Source of the DNA: JAEUMD01 sp036768475
GTDB lineage: Bacteria > Pseudomonadota > Alphaproteobacteria > Rhizobiales > Hyphomicrobiaceae
Reading direction: 5' to 3'
DNA length: 64,000 bases
Assembly (NCBI GenBank): GCA_036768475.1
Contig: DAIPMW010000001.1
Coordinates: forward strand, 310,001 to 374,000
Position numbers and translations under genes: made by a program. Positions 16,182 through 25,279 of the stretch are shown here, piece after piece. The notes under the pieces are model-generated. The model saw nothing but the letters and a program-made list of their open reading frames with translations, was not told the origin of the DNA and searched no databases. Each line of letters opens with the position of its first letter. Positions within the stretch are counted from its first letter, which is position 1.

Positions 16182-17117
16182 TCAGCCCGGCAGCGGGATG
16201 AATTCGGCACGATCGTCAGGCGGAAGGTCGAAGAGACCATTGCCCCAATCTCCGCGCCGCCACTGTTCTTTTGCCTCATCGAGACGTTCCTTGCTCGACG
16301 AGACGAAATTCCAGAAGATGTAGCGTGGGCCGTTCAGGGTCTCACCGCCAAGGATCATCAAGCGGGCGCCCCTGTCACCGGCCGCAACCGTAATCTTGTC
16401 ACCTGGCCGGAACACCATCATGCGGCCTGCTTCGAACTCTTGACCAGCGATGCTGACCGACCCCTCGACGATGTAGAGACCACGATCTTCGTGATCATCT
16501 GGCATTGGCAGGCGCGTTCCCGGCTGCATCGTGACATCTGCGTAGAATGTCTCCGAGAACATTCTTGCCGGCGCCGCTTTCCCATACGCGCGACCAAGAA
16601 TAAGTTTCAGCTTGACGCCCGCATCGTCGAACTCCGGCAGCACGTCCTTGCCGTGGTGTTCGAAACTGGGCGCAACATCCTCGTCCTTTTCCGGCAAGGC
16701 AACCCAGGTTTGGATACCAAACAGGGAATGCGGCGCCTTACGTGTCGCTTCGCTAGTGCGTTCCGAATGGGTGACGCCGCGGCCGGCGACCATCCAGTTC
16801 ACCGCGCCCGGCAAGATCATCTGGTTCGAACCGAGGCTGTCGCGATGCTGGAACTCTCCGCGATACAGGTAGGTGACCGTGCCGAGGCCGATGTGCGGAT
16901 GCGGTCGCACGTCGACCCCCATGCCGGTGACGAATTCGGCCGGCCCTGCCTGATCGAAGAAGATGAAGGGGCCAACCATCTGGCGCTTTGGAGCCGGCAA
17001 GGCGCGGCGGACCTCGAAACTGCCGAGATCACGCGCGCGTGGAATGATCAGTGTCTCGATCGCGTCGATGCCGATGGCGTCGGGGCAACCAGGCTCCAGA
17101 GATGGATTCCAACTCAT
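16182..17117 (-). CDS. Pirin family protein (copy 1)
   Basis: 311 aa bicupin of the pirin family; members bind one Fe and some act as quercetin dioxygenases or redox sensors. The N-terminal cupin contains the metal motif VRPHPHIGLGTVTYLYRGEF (His-His with the later HRDSLGS and VTHSERT), followed by the second, degenerate cupin (GLYIVEGSVSIAGQEFEAGRM). Start ATG at 17117. It is 43 bases downstream of wrbA on the same strand. A second pirin gene lies at the head of the cluster; the two are clearly paralogues but not near-identical. Confidence 0.93.
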   Translation of the reverse strand: MSWNPSLEPGCPDAIGIDAIETLIIPRARDLGSFEVRRALPAPKRQMVGPFIFFDQAGPAEFVTGMGVDVRPHPHIGLGTVTYLYRGEFQHRDSLGSNQMILPGAVNWMVAGRGVTHSERTSEATRKAPHSLFGIQTWVALPEKDEDVAPSFEHHGKDVLPEFDDAGVKLKLILGRAYGKAAPARMFSETFYADVTMQPGTRLPMPDDHEDRGLYIVEGSVSIAGQEFEAGRMMVFRPGDKITVAAGDRGARLMILGGETLNGPRYIFWNFVSSSKERLDEAKEQWRRGDWGNGLFDLPPDDRAEFIPLPG

Positions 17118-17159
17118 ATCATAGCTCCTTTCGCTCCGACGCCATTCGTTCGGCCGATA

Positions 17160-17762
17160 CTACTTCGCAGCCAGCTTGCTTGCGACCTCGGCAACATGCC
17201 GGCCCTGATAACGCGCACCGGCCAGATCGTTTTCGGTCGGCTGTCGCGAGCCGTCGCCATCGGCGATCGTACTGGCACCATAGGGCGAACCGCCGACGAT
17301 TTCCTTCACGCCCATCTGACCCTGATATGAATAGGGCAGGCCGACGATGACCAGGCCGTGATGCAACATAACGATATGGGTGGACAGGATCGTGCTTTCC
17401 TGGCCGCCGTGTTGTGTTGCGGAGGACGTAAAGACGCTGCCGACCTTTCCGATCAGCTTGCCCTGGAACCACAGCCCACCGGTCTGGTCGAGGAAGTTTT
17501 TCATCTGCGCCGGCATGTTGCCGAAGCGGGTCGGCACTCCGATGATGATGGCGTCGTATTCGGGCAGCTCGGCGACAGTCGCGATCGGCGCGGCCTGATC
17601 GAGCTTGAAACCGGAATTCTTCGCGATCTCCTCGGGCACCAATTCCGGCACACGCTTGATTACCGCCTCGCTGCCGGCTTCGCGCACGCCTTCCGCCACA
17701 GCTTCAGCCATCTTTTCGATGTGACCATAGCTCGAGTAGTAGAGAACCAGTACCTTGCTCAT
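17160..17762 (-). CDS. wrbA: NAD(P)H:quinone oxidoreductase, WrbA family
   Basis: 200-aa flavodoxin-like enzyme that reduces quinones by two electrons and limits oxidative damage. FMN phosphate loop VLYYSSYGHIEKMAEAVAEG (residues 4-23), IIIGVPTRFGNMPAQMKNFLDQTGG cut here at PTRFGNMPAQ, and the TQHGGQE and GGSPYGAST segments typical of WrbA. Flanked by two pirin genes on the same strand; the link between pirins, WrbA and a LysR regulator points to a quinone/flavonoid or electrophile response. Confidence 0.95.
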   Translation of the reverse strand: MSKVLVLYYSSYGHIEKMAEAVAEGVREAGSEAVIKRVPELVPEEIAKNSGFKLDQAAPIATVAELPEYDAIIIGVPTRFGNMPAQMKNFLDQTGGLWFQGKLIGKVGSVFTSSATQHGGQESTILSTHIVMLHHGLVIVGLPYSYQGQMGVKEIVGGSPYGASTIADGDGSRQPTENDLAGARYQGRHVAEVASKLAAK

Positions 17763-17958
17763 GATGAACTCCTTTTTTTGATGTGTTCCGTGAGAACGCT
17801 GCGATGCAGATGCGCCGCCCGTTCTCGATTGCGTTTTGTCGCGAGATTGCGACGACCGTGAAAAATTGGCTCACGTGACGGCCATCCGACCGGGCCATCA
17901 CGTCAGGATGTGTTGACGAATTCACAGCGGTGCTCGTAGCGCCGACCGCGCCAATGAC

Positions 17959-17997
17959 GTCCGGCGCGACACCCGACAAGCGGGTACCGCGCCGGAC
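17959..17997 (-). terminator. Long hairpin downstream of pirin copy 2
   Basis: 10-bp outer stem (17959-17968 / 17988-17997) with an inner ACCCG/CGGGT stem, beginning four bases after the pirin stop on the minus strand. No T-run. It may separate the pirin-2 transcript from wrbA, which starts 240 bases further on. Confidence 0.65.
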
Positions 17998-18001
17998 CCG
18001 G

Positions 18002-18877
18002 TCAATTGGCCACCTCAGTTATCTGGCCAAACGTCCCGCTCTGGAAATCAAGTATGGCCTGCTTGATCTCACCAACCGTGTTCATGACGAACGGGCCGTG
18101 CGCCACGACCGGCTCGTTGATCGGCTCACCGGACAGCACCAAAAGCTTGGCGTCATTGTTGGCTTCCAGTGTGATCTCGCCGCCGTCACGCTCCAGCACG
18201 ACGAGCTGGCCCGAGCGCACGATTTCAGCTCCGTTGACCTCGACAGTGCCGGCAAGCACGACGATGGCGAGCGAGTGGCCCTCAGGGAGCGCGAGCTTTG
18301 CGGTCTTGTCGCGACGCAGGCGCACGTCCCAGATATTGATGGGCGTGAATGTCCGTGCCGGTCCTTTGGCGCCGTCATAGCCACCGGCGATGACACGCAC
18401 GCTACCCGCCTTGCCCGGCAGCTCGACTGAGGGAATATCCTTGTCGAGCAGGGTCTGATACCCGGGCGCCGCATTCTTGTATTTCGCCGGCAGGTTTACC
18501 CAGAGCTGCACCATCTCCATGTTGCCGCCTTTCTCGGCAAACGCCTTGGAGTGGAACTCCTCATGGAGGATGCCCGCGGCTGCAGTCATCCACTGCACGT
18601 CACCCGGACCAATGGTGCCACCGGCGCCCGTCGAGTCGCGGTGCTCCAATTCACCGTCATAAACGATCGTGACGGTCTCGAAGCCGCGATGCGGGTGCTG
18701 GCCGACGCCACGGCGCTGCGTGGTCGCTTCAAATGTCTCGGGCGCCGCATAGTCGAGCAGCACGAACGGGCTGAGGTGGGCACCATGTGTCTGCGGCGAG
18801 ATCATCGAACGGACATGGAAGCCGTCGCCGACCCAATGTGCGCGTGGCGCGCTGTAAGTACCGAGAATCTTTCTCAT
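18002..18877 (-). CDS. Pirin family protein (copy 2)
   Basis: 291 aa. Metal-binding cupin motif VGQHPHRGFETVTIVYDGEL followed by HRDSTGAGG and AAAGILHEEFHS; second cupin GHSLAIVVLAGTVEVNGAE. First gene of the minus-strand cluster and divergent from the LysR gene, with the palindrome at 18975-18992 between them, so it is the most likely direct target of that regulator. Function as for other pirins is family knowledge; no substrate can be read from the sequence. Confidence 0.93.
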   Translation of the reverse strand: MRKILGTYSAPRAHWVGDGFHVRSMISPQTHGAHLSPFVLLDYAAPETFEATTQRRGVGQHPHRGFETVTIVYDGELEHRDSTGAGGTIGPGDVQWMTAAAGILHEEFHSKAFAEKGGNMEMVQLWVNLPAKYKNAAPGYQTLLDKDIPSVELPGKAGSVRVIAGGYDGAKGPARTFTPINIWDVRLRRDKTAKLALPEGHSLAIVVLAGTVEVNGAEIVRSGQLVVLERDGGEITLEANNDAKLLVLSGEPINEPVVAHGPFVMNTVGEIKQAILDFQSGTFGQITEVAN

Positions 18878-18974
18878 TCTTACCTCCGTGTAGCGGGCCT
18901 CATATGGCCGTCGCTGTTGGAGGGAAGCTAATCATGGAACGACGTTGGCAGAAGCCGCCAATACTCATACAGTT

Positions 18975-18992
18975 CGTCCTAAAAATAGGACG
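18975..18992. promoter_or_regulatory. Perfect palindrome, likely LysR operator
   Basis: CGTCCTA-AAAA-TAGGACG, a perfect 7-bp inverted repeat ten bases before the LysR start codon and about 100 bases upstream of the divergent pirin gene. Symmetry and AT-rich centre fit a LysR-type box that controls both directions and the regulator itself. Confidence 0.75.
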
Positions 18993-19002
18993 CTGAGCAA
19001 TC

Positions 19003-19908
19003 ATGCATGATCTCAACGATTTGTACCTGTTCGCGCAAGTCGTCGAACACGGCGGCTTTGCTGCCGCTGGTCGCGCGATCGGTGTGCCGAAATCCAAGCT
19101 CAGCCGGCGGGTGGGAGAATTGGAAGCGCGGCTCGGTGTCCGCCTCATTCAGCGTTCGACCCGCCGGTTCGCGGTCACCGAGATCGGCGAAGAGTATTAT
19201 CGGCACTGCGTCGCAATGCTGGTCGAGGCGGAGGCCGCCCAGGAGGCCATTGACCGTTCGCGCTCCGAGCCACAGGGCATTGTCCGCGTCAGCTGTCCGC
19301 CGACACTCGTTAGCTTTCAGGTCGGCGACATGATCGCGCGATTCATGGCGGCCAATCCGCGCGTCACCGTACAACTCGAAAGCACCAGCCGGCGCGTTGA
19401 TCTGATCGGCGAGGGCATCGATATTGCCATCCGTGTCCGCTTCCCGCCGATCGAGGAATCGGATCACGTCATGCGCATCCTTGGCGACAGTGGACAACGA
19501 CTCGTGGCGAGCCCCAGTTGCCTGGCCCAATTGAATGGGCCTGCGGTGCCGGCTTCGCTTGGCGCACTGCCGAGTGTCGGGTTCGGGCCTGCGCATCGCA
19601 AACACGTCTGGGACCTTGAAGGACCGGACGGCGCGACGGCGCATGTTTCCTATACGCCGCGCCTCATTACTGACGATATCTCGCAACAGAGGAGCGCGGC
19701 GCTGCTCGGCGTTGGCGTCGCGCAACTGCCAACAATGGTGGTCGCCAAGGACATCGAGGACGGTGCACTCGTGGACATCCTGCCTGAATGGCGTCCCAGA
19801 TCGGGCATCGTCCATGCAGTGTTCCCGACGAGGCGTGGACTCTTACCTTCCGTGCGAAGCCTCGTTGATCATCTTGCCGTCGAGTTTTCAAAGAAAGACC
19901 AAGGTTAG
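19003..19908 (+). CDS. LysR family transcriptional regulator
   Basis: 301 aa. N-terminal winged helix-turn-helix: HGGFAAAGRAIGVPKSKLSR, then RVGELEARLGVRLIQRSTRR. The C-terminal effector-binding domain starts near residue 90 (GIVRVSCPPTLVSFQVGD). Divergent from the pirin/WrbA cluster with a perfect palindrome in between, the usual arrangement for a regulator and its target. Its TAG stop is formed by a partial family A repeat (TTAGATAGCGTTC). Confidence 0.93.
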   Translation: MHDLNDLYLFAQVVEHGGFAAAGRAIGVPKSKLSRRVGELEARLGVRLIQRSTRRFAVTEIGEEYYRHCVAMLVEAEAAQEAIDRSRSEPQGIVRVSCPPTLVSFQVGDMIARFMAANPRVTVQLESTSRRVDLIGEGIDIAIRVRFPPIEESDHVMRILGDSGQRLVASPSCLAQLNGPAVPASLGALPSVGFGPAHRKHVWDLEGPDGATAHVSYTPRLITDDISQQRSAALLGVGVAQLPTMVVAKDIEDGALVDILPEWRPRSGIVHAVFPTRRGLLPSVRSLVDHLAVEFSKKDQG

Positions 19909-19945
19909 ATAGCGTTCATGTTTGACGGAGTTGCAAACGCAGCTC
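19904..19945 (-). repeat. Family A element, partial copy
   Basis: TAGATAGCGTTCATGTTTG plus ACGGAGTTGCAAACGCAG, matching the TAGATCGCGTTCATGTTTG end of the full element with a decayed second arm. It carries the LysR stop codon. Confidence 0.7.
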
Positions 19946-21082
19946 TCACCTGCTGCGCACAACAGCTACGACCACAGTCAGCAGCATCATGAGTTCGAGC
20001 GCGGCCGGCAGAAACAACCCGGTGAACACAATGGCGGCAGCGCCGATCAGCAATACGTGGCGTCTTCGACCGCCAGCGAGGAAACGGTCTCGAATGAACC
20101 ACAAGCCCGCCAGATAGAGTGCGAGCGGTATGGCGACGGCAATGGCGCCCGTCCGCAGGCCGACCTCGGCGTGTTCCGTCAGCACATCGATCAGTACGGC
20201 AAAGCCGCCTCCGAGAGCGGCACCTGAACCGAATACAAGGAAATGCCCGTATCCCCAAAGGATCGCCCTGTGGCGCTCCTGCGATCCAAGATGTTCGTCG
20301 CCTGAAAAATAGACCCACCACAGGGCGCAAGTAATCACGGTCGCGCCGAGGACGAGGTGAAGCAGCGGATTTGCGAAAGTGATCTCATCGGCCGATTTAC
20401 GCAGCGCCGTCACCACCGCAAGGAGAACCTCGCCCAACACGATGATGTTGAGCAGGCCGTACCGTTCGATGATGTGATGGCGATGCCATGTGGTTTGCCT
20501 CGCCTTCTCTGCAACAACCGGCACCGCCAGCTCGATCAACATGCCGAGCACGAACGCGGCCCTGAAGAGGCTTGTACCGGTCGGCAACCAGAAATAGAGA
20601 AACAACCAGTAAACCTGCGCTGCGGCGATGCCGAACGCATAGACCAACGAGGTTCTACGATGGTTGGGATCTCCGCGCGCCGCCATAAGCCAGAGCGTAA
20701 CCTGCGCAAGACGCATCACAACGAAACCAAACCATATGAAGAAGATCGGCCGGTTCTCGAACAGCTCGGAAATGCCAGCCGCCACGATGAGTGCGCCGAA
20801 TATGATGATCATCGTGATGATGCGAAACAGCGGCCGGCTATTGTCATAGGCTGAGGCGAACCACGTGTAGTTCATCCATGCCCACCAGATGGCAAAGAAG
20901 GAGAAGATGAAGGCGATCACGCCGTCCGCGGCATGATTGGACGAGATCGCGTGGGCCAGGCCGTGCGCCGCAGTTGCGATTGCAACAACGCTCGCCAGAT
21001 CGAAAAACAGCTCCAGCGGAGTCGCGACGCGATGGTGTTCCTGGCGATCACGCGGCGACAATCCGAAACGAACTTCCTTCAT
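19946..21082 (-). CDS. ltrA: Low temperature requirement protein A family membrane protein
   Basis: 378 aa, about ten hydrophobic segments. The LtrA signature is present: ATPLELFFDLASVVAIATAA near the N-terminus, then FFAIWWAWMNYTWFASAYDN and HHIIERYGLLNIIVLGEVLL in the middle. LtrA was named from a Listeria mutant that fails to grow in the cold; the biochemical role is unknown. The open frame reaches back to 21253, but ATG 21082 (MKEVRFGLSPRD) has a GGAGAG site upstream and matches the family start. Confidence 0.9.
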   Translation of the reverse strand: MKEVRFGLSPRDRQEHHRVATPLELFFDLASVVAIATAAHGLAHAISSNHAADGVIAFIFSFFAIWWAWMNYTWFASAYDNSRPLFRIITMIIIFGALIVAAGISELFENRPIFFIWFGFVVMRLAQVTLWLMAARGDPNHRRTSLVYAFGIAAAQVYWLFLYFWLPTGTSLFRAAFVLGMLIELAVPVVAEKARQTTWHRHHIIERYGLLNIIVLGEVLLAVVTALRKSADEITFANPLLHLVLGATVITCALWWVYFSGDEHLGSQERHRAILWGYGHFLVFGSGAALGGGFAVLIDVLTEHAEVGLRTGAIAVAIPLALYLAGLWFIRDRFLAGGRRRHVLLIGAAAIVFTGLFLPAALELMMLLTVVVAVVRSR

Positions 21083-21382
21083 GTATGCTCTCCAGACGTA
21101 CCTTGGCGGTGGTAGGCACTGCGAACCGGGCGGCCACCTATCTATCATCCGGTCTCGGAAATGGAGAAGATTGTCCGCAGTGATGCCTGCATCGATGTTG
21201 CCAACGCACCTCAACGGGACGGTCGCAACCGGCCGCCCGTAGACCGCTGCCACCGCTGCGGTCGTGGCCCGCCTTCACGCCTCCTCAACCCAAACCGGCT
21301 ACACTCACAGTCAGTTGTCGATCGCGTCCCAAGGCAGTCCTTACGGGTGTGCCGGGATGAAACGTGCGTGAGTGTGTCCGTC

Positions 21383-22180
21383 ATGTCCCAAGCCGACGCC
21401 GTCCCGGCGCTTGCCGTTCGCGGCCTGAAGAAGTGCTTCGACCAACCCGCCGTCGACAATCTGTCGCTCACCATCAGGTCTGGTGAATTCTATGCACTGT
21501 TGGGCCCCAACGGAGCCGGCAAGACGACGACGCTGCGGATGGTTGCCGGTCTGCTCGATCCCGACGCCGGGGCAATCGAGATCTGCGGCATCGATGTGAG
21601 GAAGGACCCGGTCGCAGCCAAGCGCGTGCTCGCCTGGGTGCCCGACGAGCCGATGATCTACGACAAGCTGACGCCGATGGAATATCTCGCGTTCGTTGCG
21701 GGACTGTGGAACATGGATGCGCAGGTCGCGCGCGCCAAGGCAGATCAGCTCATCGACGTGTTCGGACTGTCGGCCAAGGCCAACGAGCGCTGCCAGGGCT
21801 TTTCCAAGGGCATGCGTCAGAAAGTTGCGCTGGCAGGGGCACTCATACACGCACCCAGACTTATCATCCTCGACGAGCCGCTGACGGGCCTCGATGCGGG
21901 TTCGGCACGACAGGTGAAGGCGGTCTTGCGCCACCTCGTCGCACATGGCGTCACTGTCATCATGACCACGCACATACTGGACGTGGCCGAGCGTATGGCC
22001 GACCGAATCGGTGTCATCGACAAAGGCAGACTGGTGGCGGAAGGCACGCTCAATGCCCTGCGCACCTCCAGTCGCGGCCAGGGTGCCAGCCTTGAGGAGA
22101 TCTTTCTTGATCTGGTCAGCGAGGACCATATCGGTGGGACCGACGTCCCGCGCGTGATGGTCACGGGCACCTCGGCATGA
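21383..22180 (+). CDS. ABC transporter ATP-binding protein
   Basis: 265 aa. Walker A LLGPNGAGKTTTLRMVAGLL, signature FSKGMRQKVALAGAL, Walker B LIILDEPLTGLDAG, and the switch His in TTHILDVAERM. The type is that of ABC-2 exporters (drug, lipid or sodium export families). The frame opens earlier at 21161, but ATG 21383 (MSQADAVPA) begins just before the conserved domain. The stop overlaps the start of the permease gene by 4 bases (ATGA), so the two form one operon. Substrate unknown. Confidence 0.94.
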   Translation: MSQADAVPALAVRGLKKCFDQPAVDNLSLTIRSGEFYALLGPNGAGKTTTLRMVAGLLDPDAGAIEICGIDVRKDPVAAKRVLAWVPDEPMIYDKLTPMEYLAFVAGLWNMDAQVARAKADQLIDVFGLSAKANERCQGFSKGMRQKVALAGALIHAPRLIILDEPLTGLDAGSARQVKAVLRHLVAHGVTVIMTTHILDVAERMADRIGVIDKGRLVAEGTLNALRTSSRGQGASLEEIFLDLVSEDHIGGTDVPRVMVTGTSA

Positions 22181-23712
22181 GCACCAATACCGCGACACTC
22201 TCCTGGTTCGCCCTCCATGAGGCCCGGCTCGCCTGGCGCGACTGGACGATGCTGATGTCGGGCGGGCGCAAGCTCAAGGATCGCGCCATCGCGATCGGCA
22301 TGGCGGTGTTCGCACTCGCACTGCACGGCATCGCCTATCTGGTGCTGCGTCCTTATCTGCCTGCGGCGGGTGGCATCGACGTGCCAATTTTGGCCGGCAT
22401 CGCGATGAGCCTCATTCTCACGTTCACGATGATGCTCTCGCAAGCGCTCGAACAGGTGACGCGCGCATTCTACACGCGCGATGACCTCGATCTGATCCTC
22501 TCCTCTCCGGCTCCTGCACGCCATCTCTTTTCGGTGCGGATCTCATCCATCGTGCTCACAACGGCGATGATGTCAGGCCTCATTGTTGCACCGTTCATCA
22601 ATATGGCGGCGTGGCTCGACGGGCCACGCTGGCTCTCGGCCTATGCCTTGATTCTTGCTACGGCTGCGCTCGCGGCGGGGATCGCCGTGCAGGCAACATT
22701 GATGTTGTTCCGACTTATCGGACCGAAGCGGACGCGCATCGTCGCGCAGATCACTGCGGCCGTGGTGGGCGCATCATTCCTCATCGGTATCCAGACTGTC
22801 GCGATCCTTTCCTACGGATCGATGTCGCGATTCGCGCTCATCAACGAGGAAAGAGTTCTTGCAAGCCTGCCCGATGCCACGAGCCCATTCTGGCTTCCTG
22901 CACGGGCCGTAATTGGGGCACCAATCCCGCTTGCCTGCATACTCTTGCTTGCCGCGCTCTACATCTCACTGGTTGTTTGGCGCAGCTCATACGAGTTCCG
23001 CGAACATGTGATTGCGACAATGGGAATCCCTGAGACGCGCTGCACCCACGGTCTCTCGGAGAGGCGCGGATTCCGCCAGATATCGACGTTCTCTGCGCTC
23101 ATCCAAAAGGAATGGATGCTGCTTGCACGCGACCCCTGGCTGGTGTCGCAGACGATGATGCAGATCCTCTATCTCATCCCGCCCGGTCTCATGCTGTGGG
23201 TGAGCTTTGGAGCGCAGTCCAACGTCGAGACGATTCTCGCTCCCGTGCTGGTAATGGCCGCCGGGCAGCTTGCCGGCGCACTGGCGTGGCTGGCGATCTC
23301 TGGCGAAGATGCTCCCGATCTGATCGCCACGGCGCCGCTCAAACCGCACTCGCTCATGTGGGCCAAGATCGTTTCGGTGCTGGCTCTCATTGCCGCCGTC
23401 ATCGCGCCCTTCGTCATTGCAATGGCATTCGTCTCGCCGCGGGGTGCGTTCGTGATACTCACCGGAGCGATGGCTGGTGCGACATGCGCCGTTCTGATAC
23501 AGCTCTGGTTCCGCGCGCAAGCCCGCCGCACCAATTTCCGCCGGCGACAGGTCGCGTCACGCGTCTCAACAATCCTGGAAGCATTCGCCTCGATCCTTAC
23601 CGCCGCTACTGCTTCGGTTGCTGCCGCAGGCTCATGGATGGCGCTCGGCCCCGCACTACTGGTGGGCCTCGTCATGCTCGTTGCATGGCTTATGAGGCCG
23701 CACGGGCAATAG
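22177..23712 (+). CDS. ABC-2 type transporter permease
   Basis: 511 aa with about 10-12 hydrophobic segments, e.g. AIAIGMAVFALALHGIAYLV near the N-terminus and ILTAATASVAAAGSWMALGP near the end. The start ATG overlaps the ATPase stop. Two similar halves of membrane helices flank a soluble stretch around HGLSERRGFRQISTFSALIQ. The short C-terminal tail ends MRPHGQ and its TAG stop coincides with the border of a family A repeat. Confidence 0.88.
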   Translation: MSTNTATLSWFALHEARLAWRDWTMLMSGGRKLKDRAIAIGMAVFALALHGIAYLVLRPYLPAAGGIDVPILAGIAMSLILTFTMMLSQALEQVTRAFYTRDDLDLILSSPAPARHLFSVRISSIVLTTAMMSGLIVAPFINMAAWLDGPRWLSAYALILATAALAAGIAVQATLMLFRLIGPKRTRIVAQITAAVVGASFLIGIQTVAILSYGSMSRFALINEERVLASLPDATSPFWLPARAVIGAPIPLACILLLAALYISLVVWRSSYEFREHVIATMGIPETRCTHGLSERRGFRQISTFSALIQKEWMLLARDPWLVSQTMMQILYLIPPGLMLWVSFGAQSNVETILAPVLVMAAGQLAGALAWLAISGEDAPDLIATAPLKPHSLMWAKIVSVLALIAAVIAPFVIAMAFVSPRGAFVILTGAMAGATCAVLIQLWFRAQARRTNFRRRQVASRVSTILEAFASILTAATASVAAAGSWMALGPALLVGLVMLVAWLMRPHGQ

Positions 23713-23769
23713 ATCGCGTGCATGTTTTTCACGCTGAACCGCTGCACACTTCAGTTGAACATGCTTTAG
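23710..23769 (-). repeat. Family A element, shortened copy
   Basis: TAGATCGCGTGCATG joined directly to TTTTTCACGCTGAACCGC and ending AACATGCTTTAG: the second hairpin and linker are deleted, leaving both ends. The left TAG is the permease stop. Confidence 0.85.
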
Positions 23770-23809
23770 CAGTTGCTCTCGACTTGCCTGACGCTTCGCC
23801 TACATCACC

Positions 23810-24541
23810 TCAGGAATGACCCCTCAATACCGCAAGCGCCTCTTTCGGATCGATACGGCCGTCGTAAAGTGCGCGCCCGGTTATGGCGCCTTGGAGAATC
23901 GCATATTCGGGCTGCATCAGCGCCTTCACGTCTTCGATCGAAGCGAGACCACCGGAGGCGATCACGGGAATGCTCACGGCGCGCGCAAGCTCGGCGGTGG
24001 CGGGCAGGTTCAGGCCTTTCAACACGCCGTCGCGCTCGATGTCGGTGTAGATAATGGCCGCGACACCAGCATCCTCGAAACGGCGGGCGAGCGCGATAGC
24101 CGTAAGCTCGCTTGTCTCGGCCCAGCCTTCTACCGCCACCTTGCCGCCCTTGGCGTCGATGCCGACCGCGATGCGACCGGGAAACGCTGCGCAAGCGTCG
24201 CGCACGAGATCGGGATCGCGTACGGCTATCGTGCCGAGGATGACGCGGCGGATGCCCTTGTTCAACCACATCTCGATCGTTTTGAGGTCGCGAATGCCAC
24301 CGCCGAACTGCGCGGGCATCGTAATGGCGGCGAGAATTGCCTCGACGGCGGCAGCGTTGACCGGCTTACCCGCGAAGGCGCCGTTGAGGTCAACGATGTG
24401 CAAGTATTCGAAGCCCTGATCCTCAAAAATGCGCGCCTGCGCAGCGGGGTCATCGTTGAAGACGGTGGCTTGGCTCATCTCGCCCAGCTTCAAGCGCACG
24501 CACTGGCCGTCCTTCAGATCGATCGCGGGAAAGAGAATCAA
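23810..24541 (-). CDS. hisA: HisA, phosphoribosylformimino-AICAR-phosphate isomerase
   Basis: Fourth step of histidine synthesis; TIM barrel of 243 aa. Catalytic Asp residues are visible in LFPAIDLKDGQCVRL (residues 3-17) and IIYTDIERDGVLKG; phosphate-binding loops are QFGGGIRDL and VIASGGLAS. No ATG or GTG exists near the family start; the TTG at 24541 gives the expected LILFPAIDLKDG beginning, while the nearest in-frame Met (24637) would add 32 unrelated residues. It is separated from hisH by more than 3 kb and hisF does not follow it, unlike the usual hisB-hisH-hisA-hisF order. Confidence 0.94.
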   Translation of the reverse strand: MILFPAIDLKDGQCVRLKLGEMSQATVFNDDPAAQARIFEDQGFEYLHIVDLNGAFAGKPVNAAAVEAILAAITMPAQFGGGIRDLKTIEMWLNKGIRRVILGTIAVRDPDLVRDACAAFPGRIAVGIDAKGGKVAVEGWAETSELTAIALARRFEDAGVAAIIYTDIERDGVLKGLNLPATAELARAVSIPVIASGGLASIEDVKALMQPEYAILQGAITGRALYDGRIDPKEALAVLRGHS

Positions 24542-24637
24542 TTCGCACCACCAGATGTTTGAGTTGCAGCGCGAACGCGGCACCAGATGTACCACCGCAA
24601 AACGCCGCCTTGAGATTGCTGCCTTTCGACGCGACAA

Positions 24638-25015
24638 ATGTCATTCTTCGCCAAGCGTCAAGTGATGAGTTCAAAGGCCGATATGCCGTACCGCGCCGAC
24701 CCCAACCTGCTGACTTCCATGGCCGGTGAGATAACCGCGAACCGCGAGCCGACACGTCTGCGGGAAGCTGACGCCATCGCAATCTGGATCGCGCGCTGGC
24801 TGCGGGTTCCCTTGAAGGTGCTCACCGGCCGGTATCAATGCGATTCCCGACGGCTCTATGAAATCTGGTGGGGCGAGCGGTTTCCCGGCAGCCGGGCGAA
24901 GGCCGAAGCAGAATTCCGCGCGCGCTATCCGAGCCTCGCCGACCGGACCAGCTACGGATATAGGCGCATTCCGAGGGACCGGCCGGGCGAAGGCCAATTG
25001 GGCTTCTTCGAATAG
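24638..25015 (+). CDS. Conserved-looking hypothetical protein
   Basis: 125 aa from the first possible start; ATGs at 24665 and 24683 are also possible. Basic protein; the core LREADAIAIWIARWLRVPLK followed by VLTGRYQCDSRRLYEIWWGE could be a small helical (perhaps helix-turn-helix) domain. It ends GEGQLGFFE. Divergent from hisA. I do not recognise a family. Coding is supported by a long open frame with consistent amino-acid composition, but a real homology search is lacking. Confidence 0.6.
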   Translation: MSFFAKRQVMSSKADMPYRADPNLLTSMAGEITANREPTRLREADAIAIWIARWLRVPLKVLTGRYQCDSRRLYEIWWGERFPGSRAKAEAEFRARYPSLADRTSYGYRRIPRDRPGEGQLGFFE

Positions 25016-25279
25016 CCGTCCACTGCCGCCCGGCCGGATGCTCCATCCGCACGACCAACGCAATCCGTCCTGCCTTGTGAGGCGCGCCATCCGAAGTTCC
25101 AAGCCTGGACCTAATGTTCTGCCCTGCCGAGAACTGAAAAAGAACAAAATTAGAACTGATGCTGGACAAGCCCTCTGATTCATGGCATGTTCTTCCTACG
25201 TTCTGCTGAACAGCAGCTCACCCCCCGGGAGTTCGTACCGCGTCACTCTCCCAAGCCCGCAGCCCTGAGAGAGCCCCCA

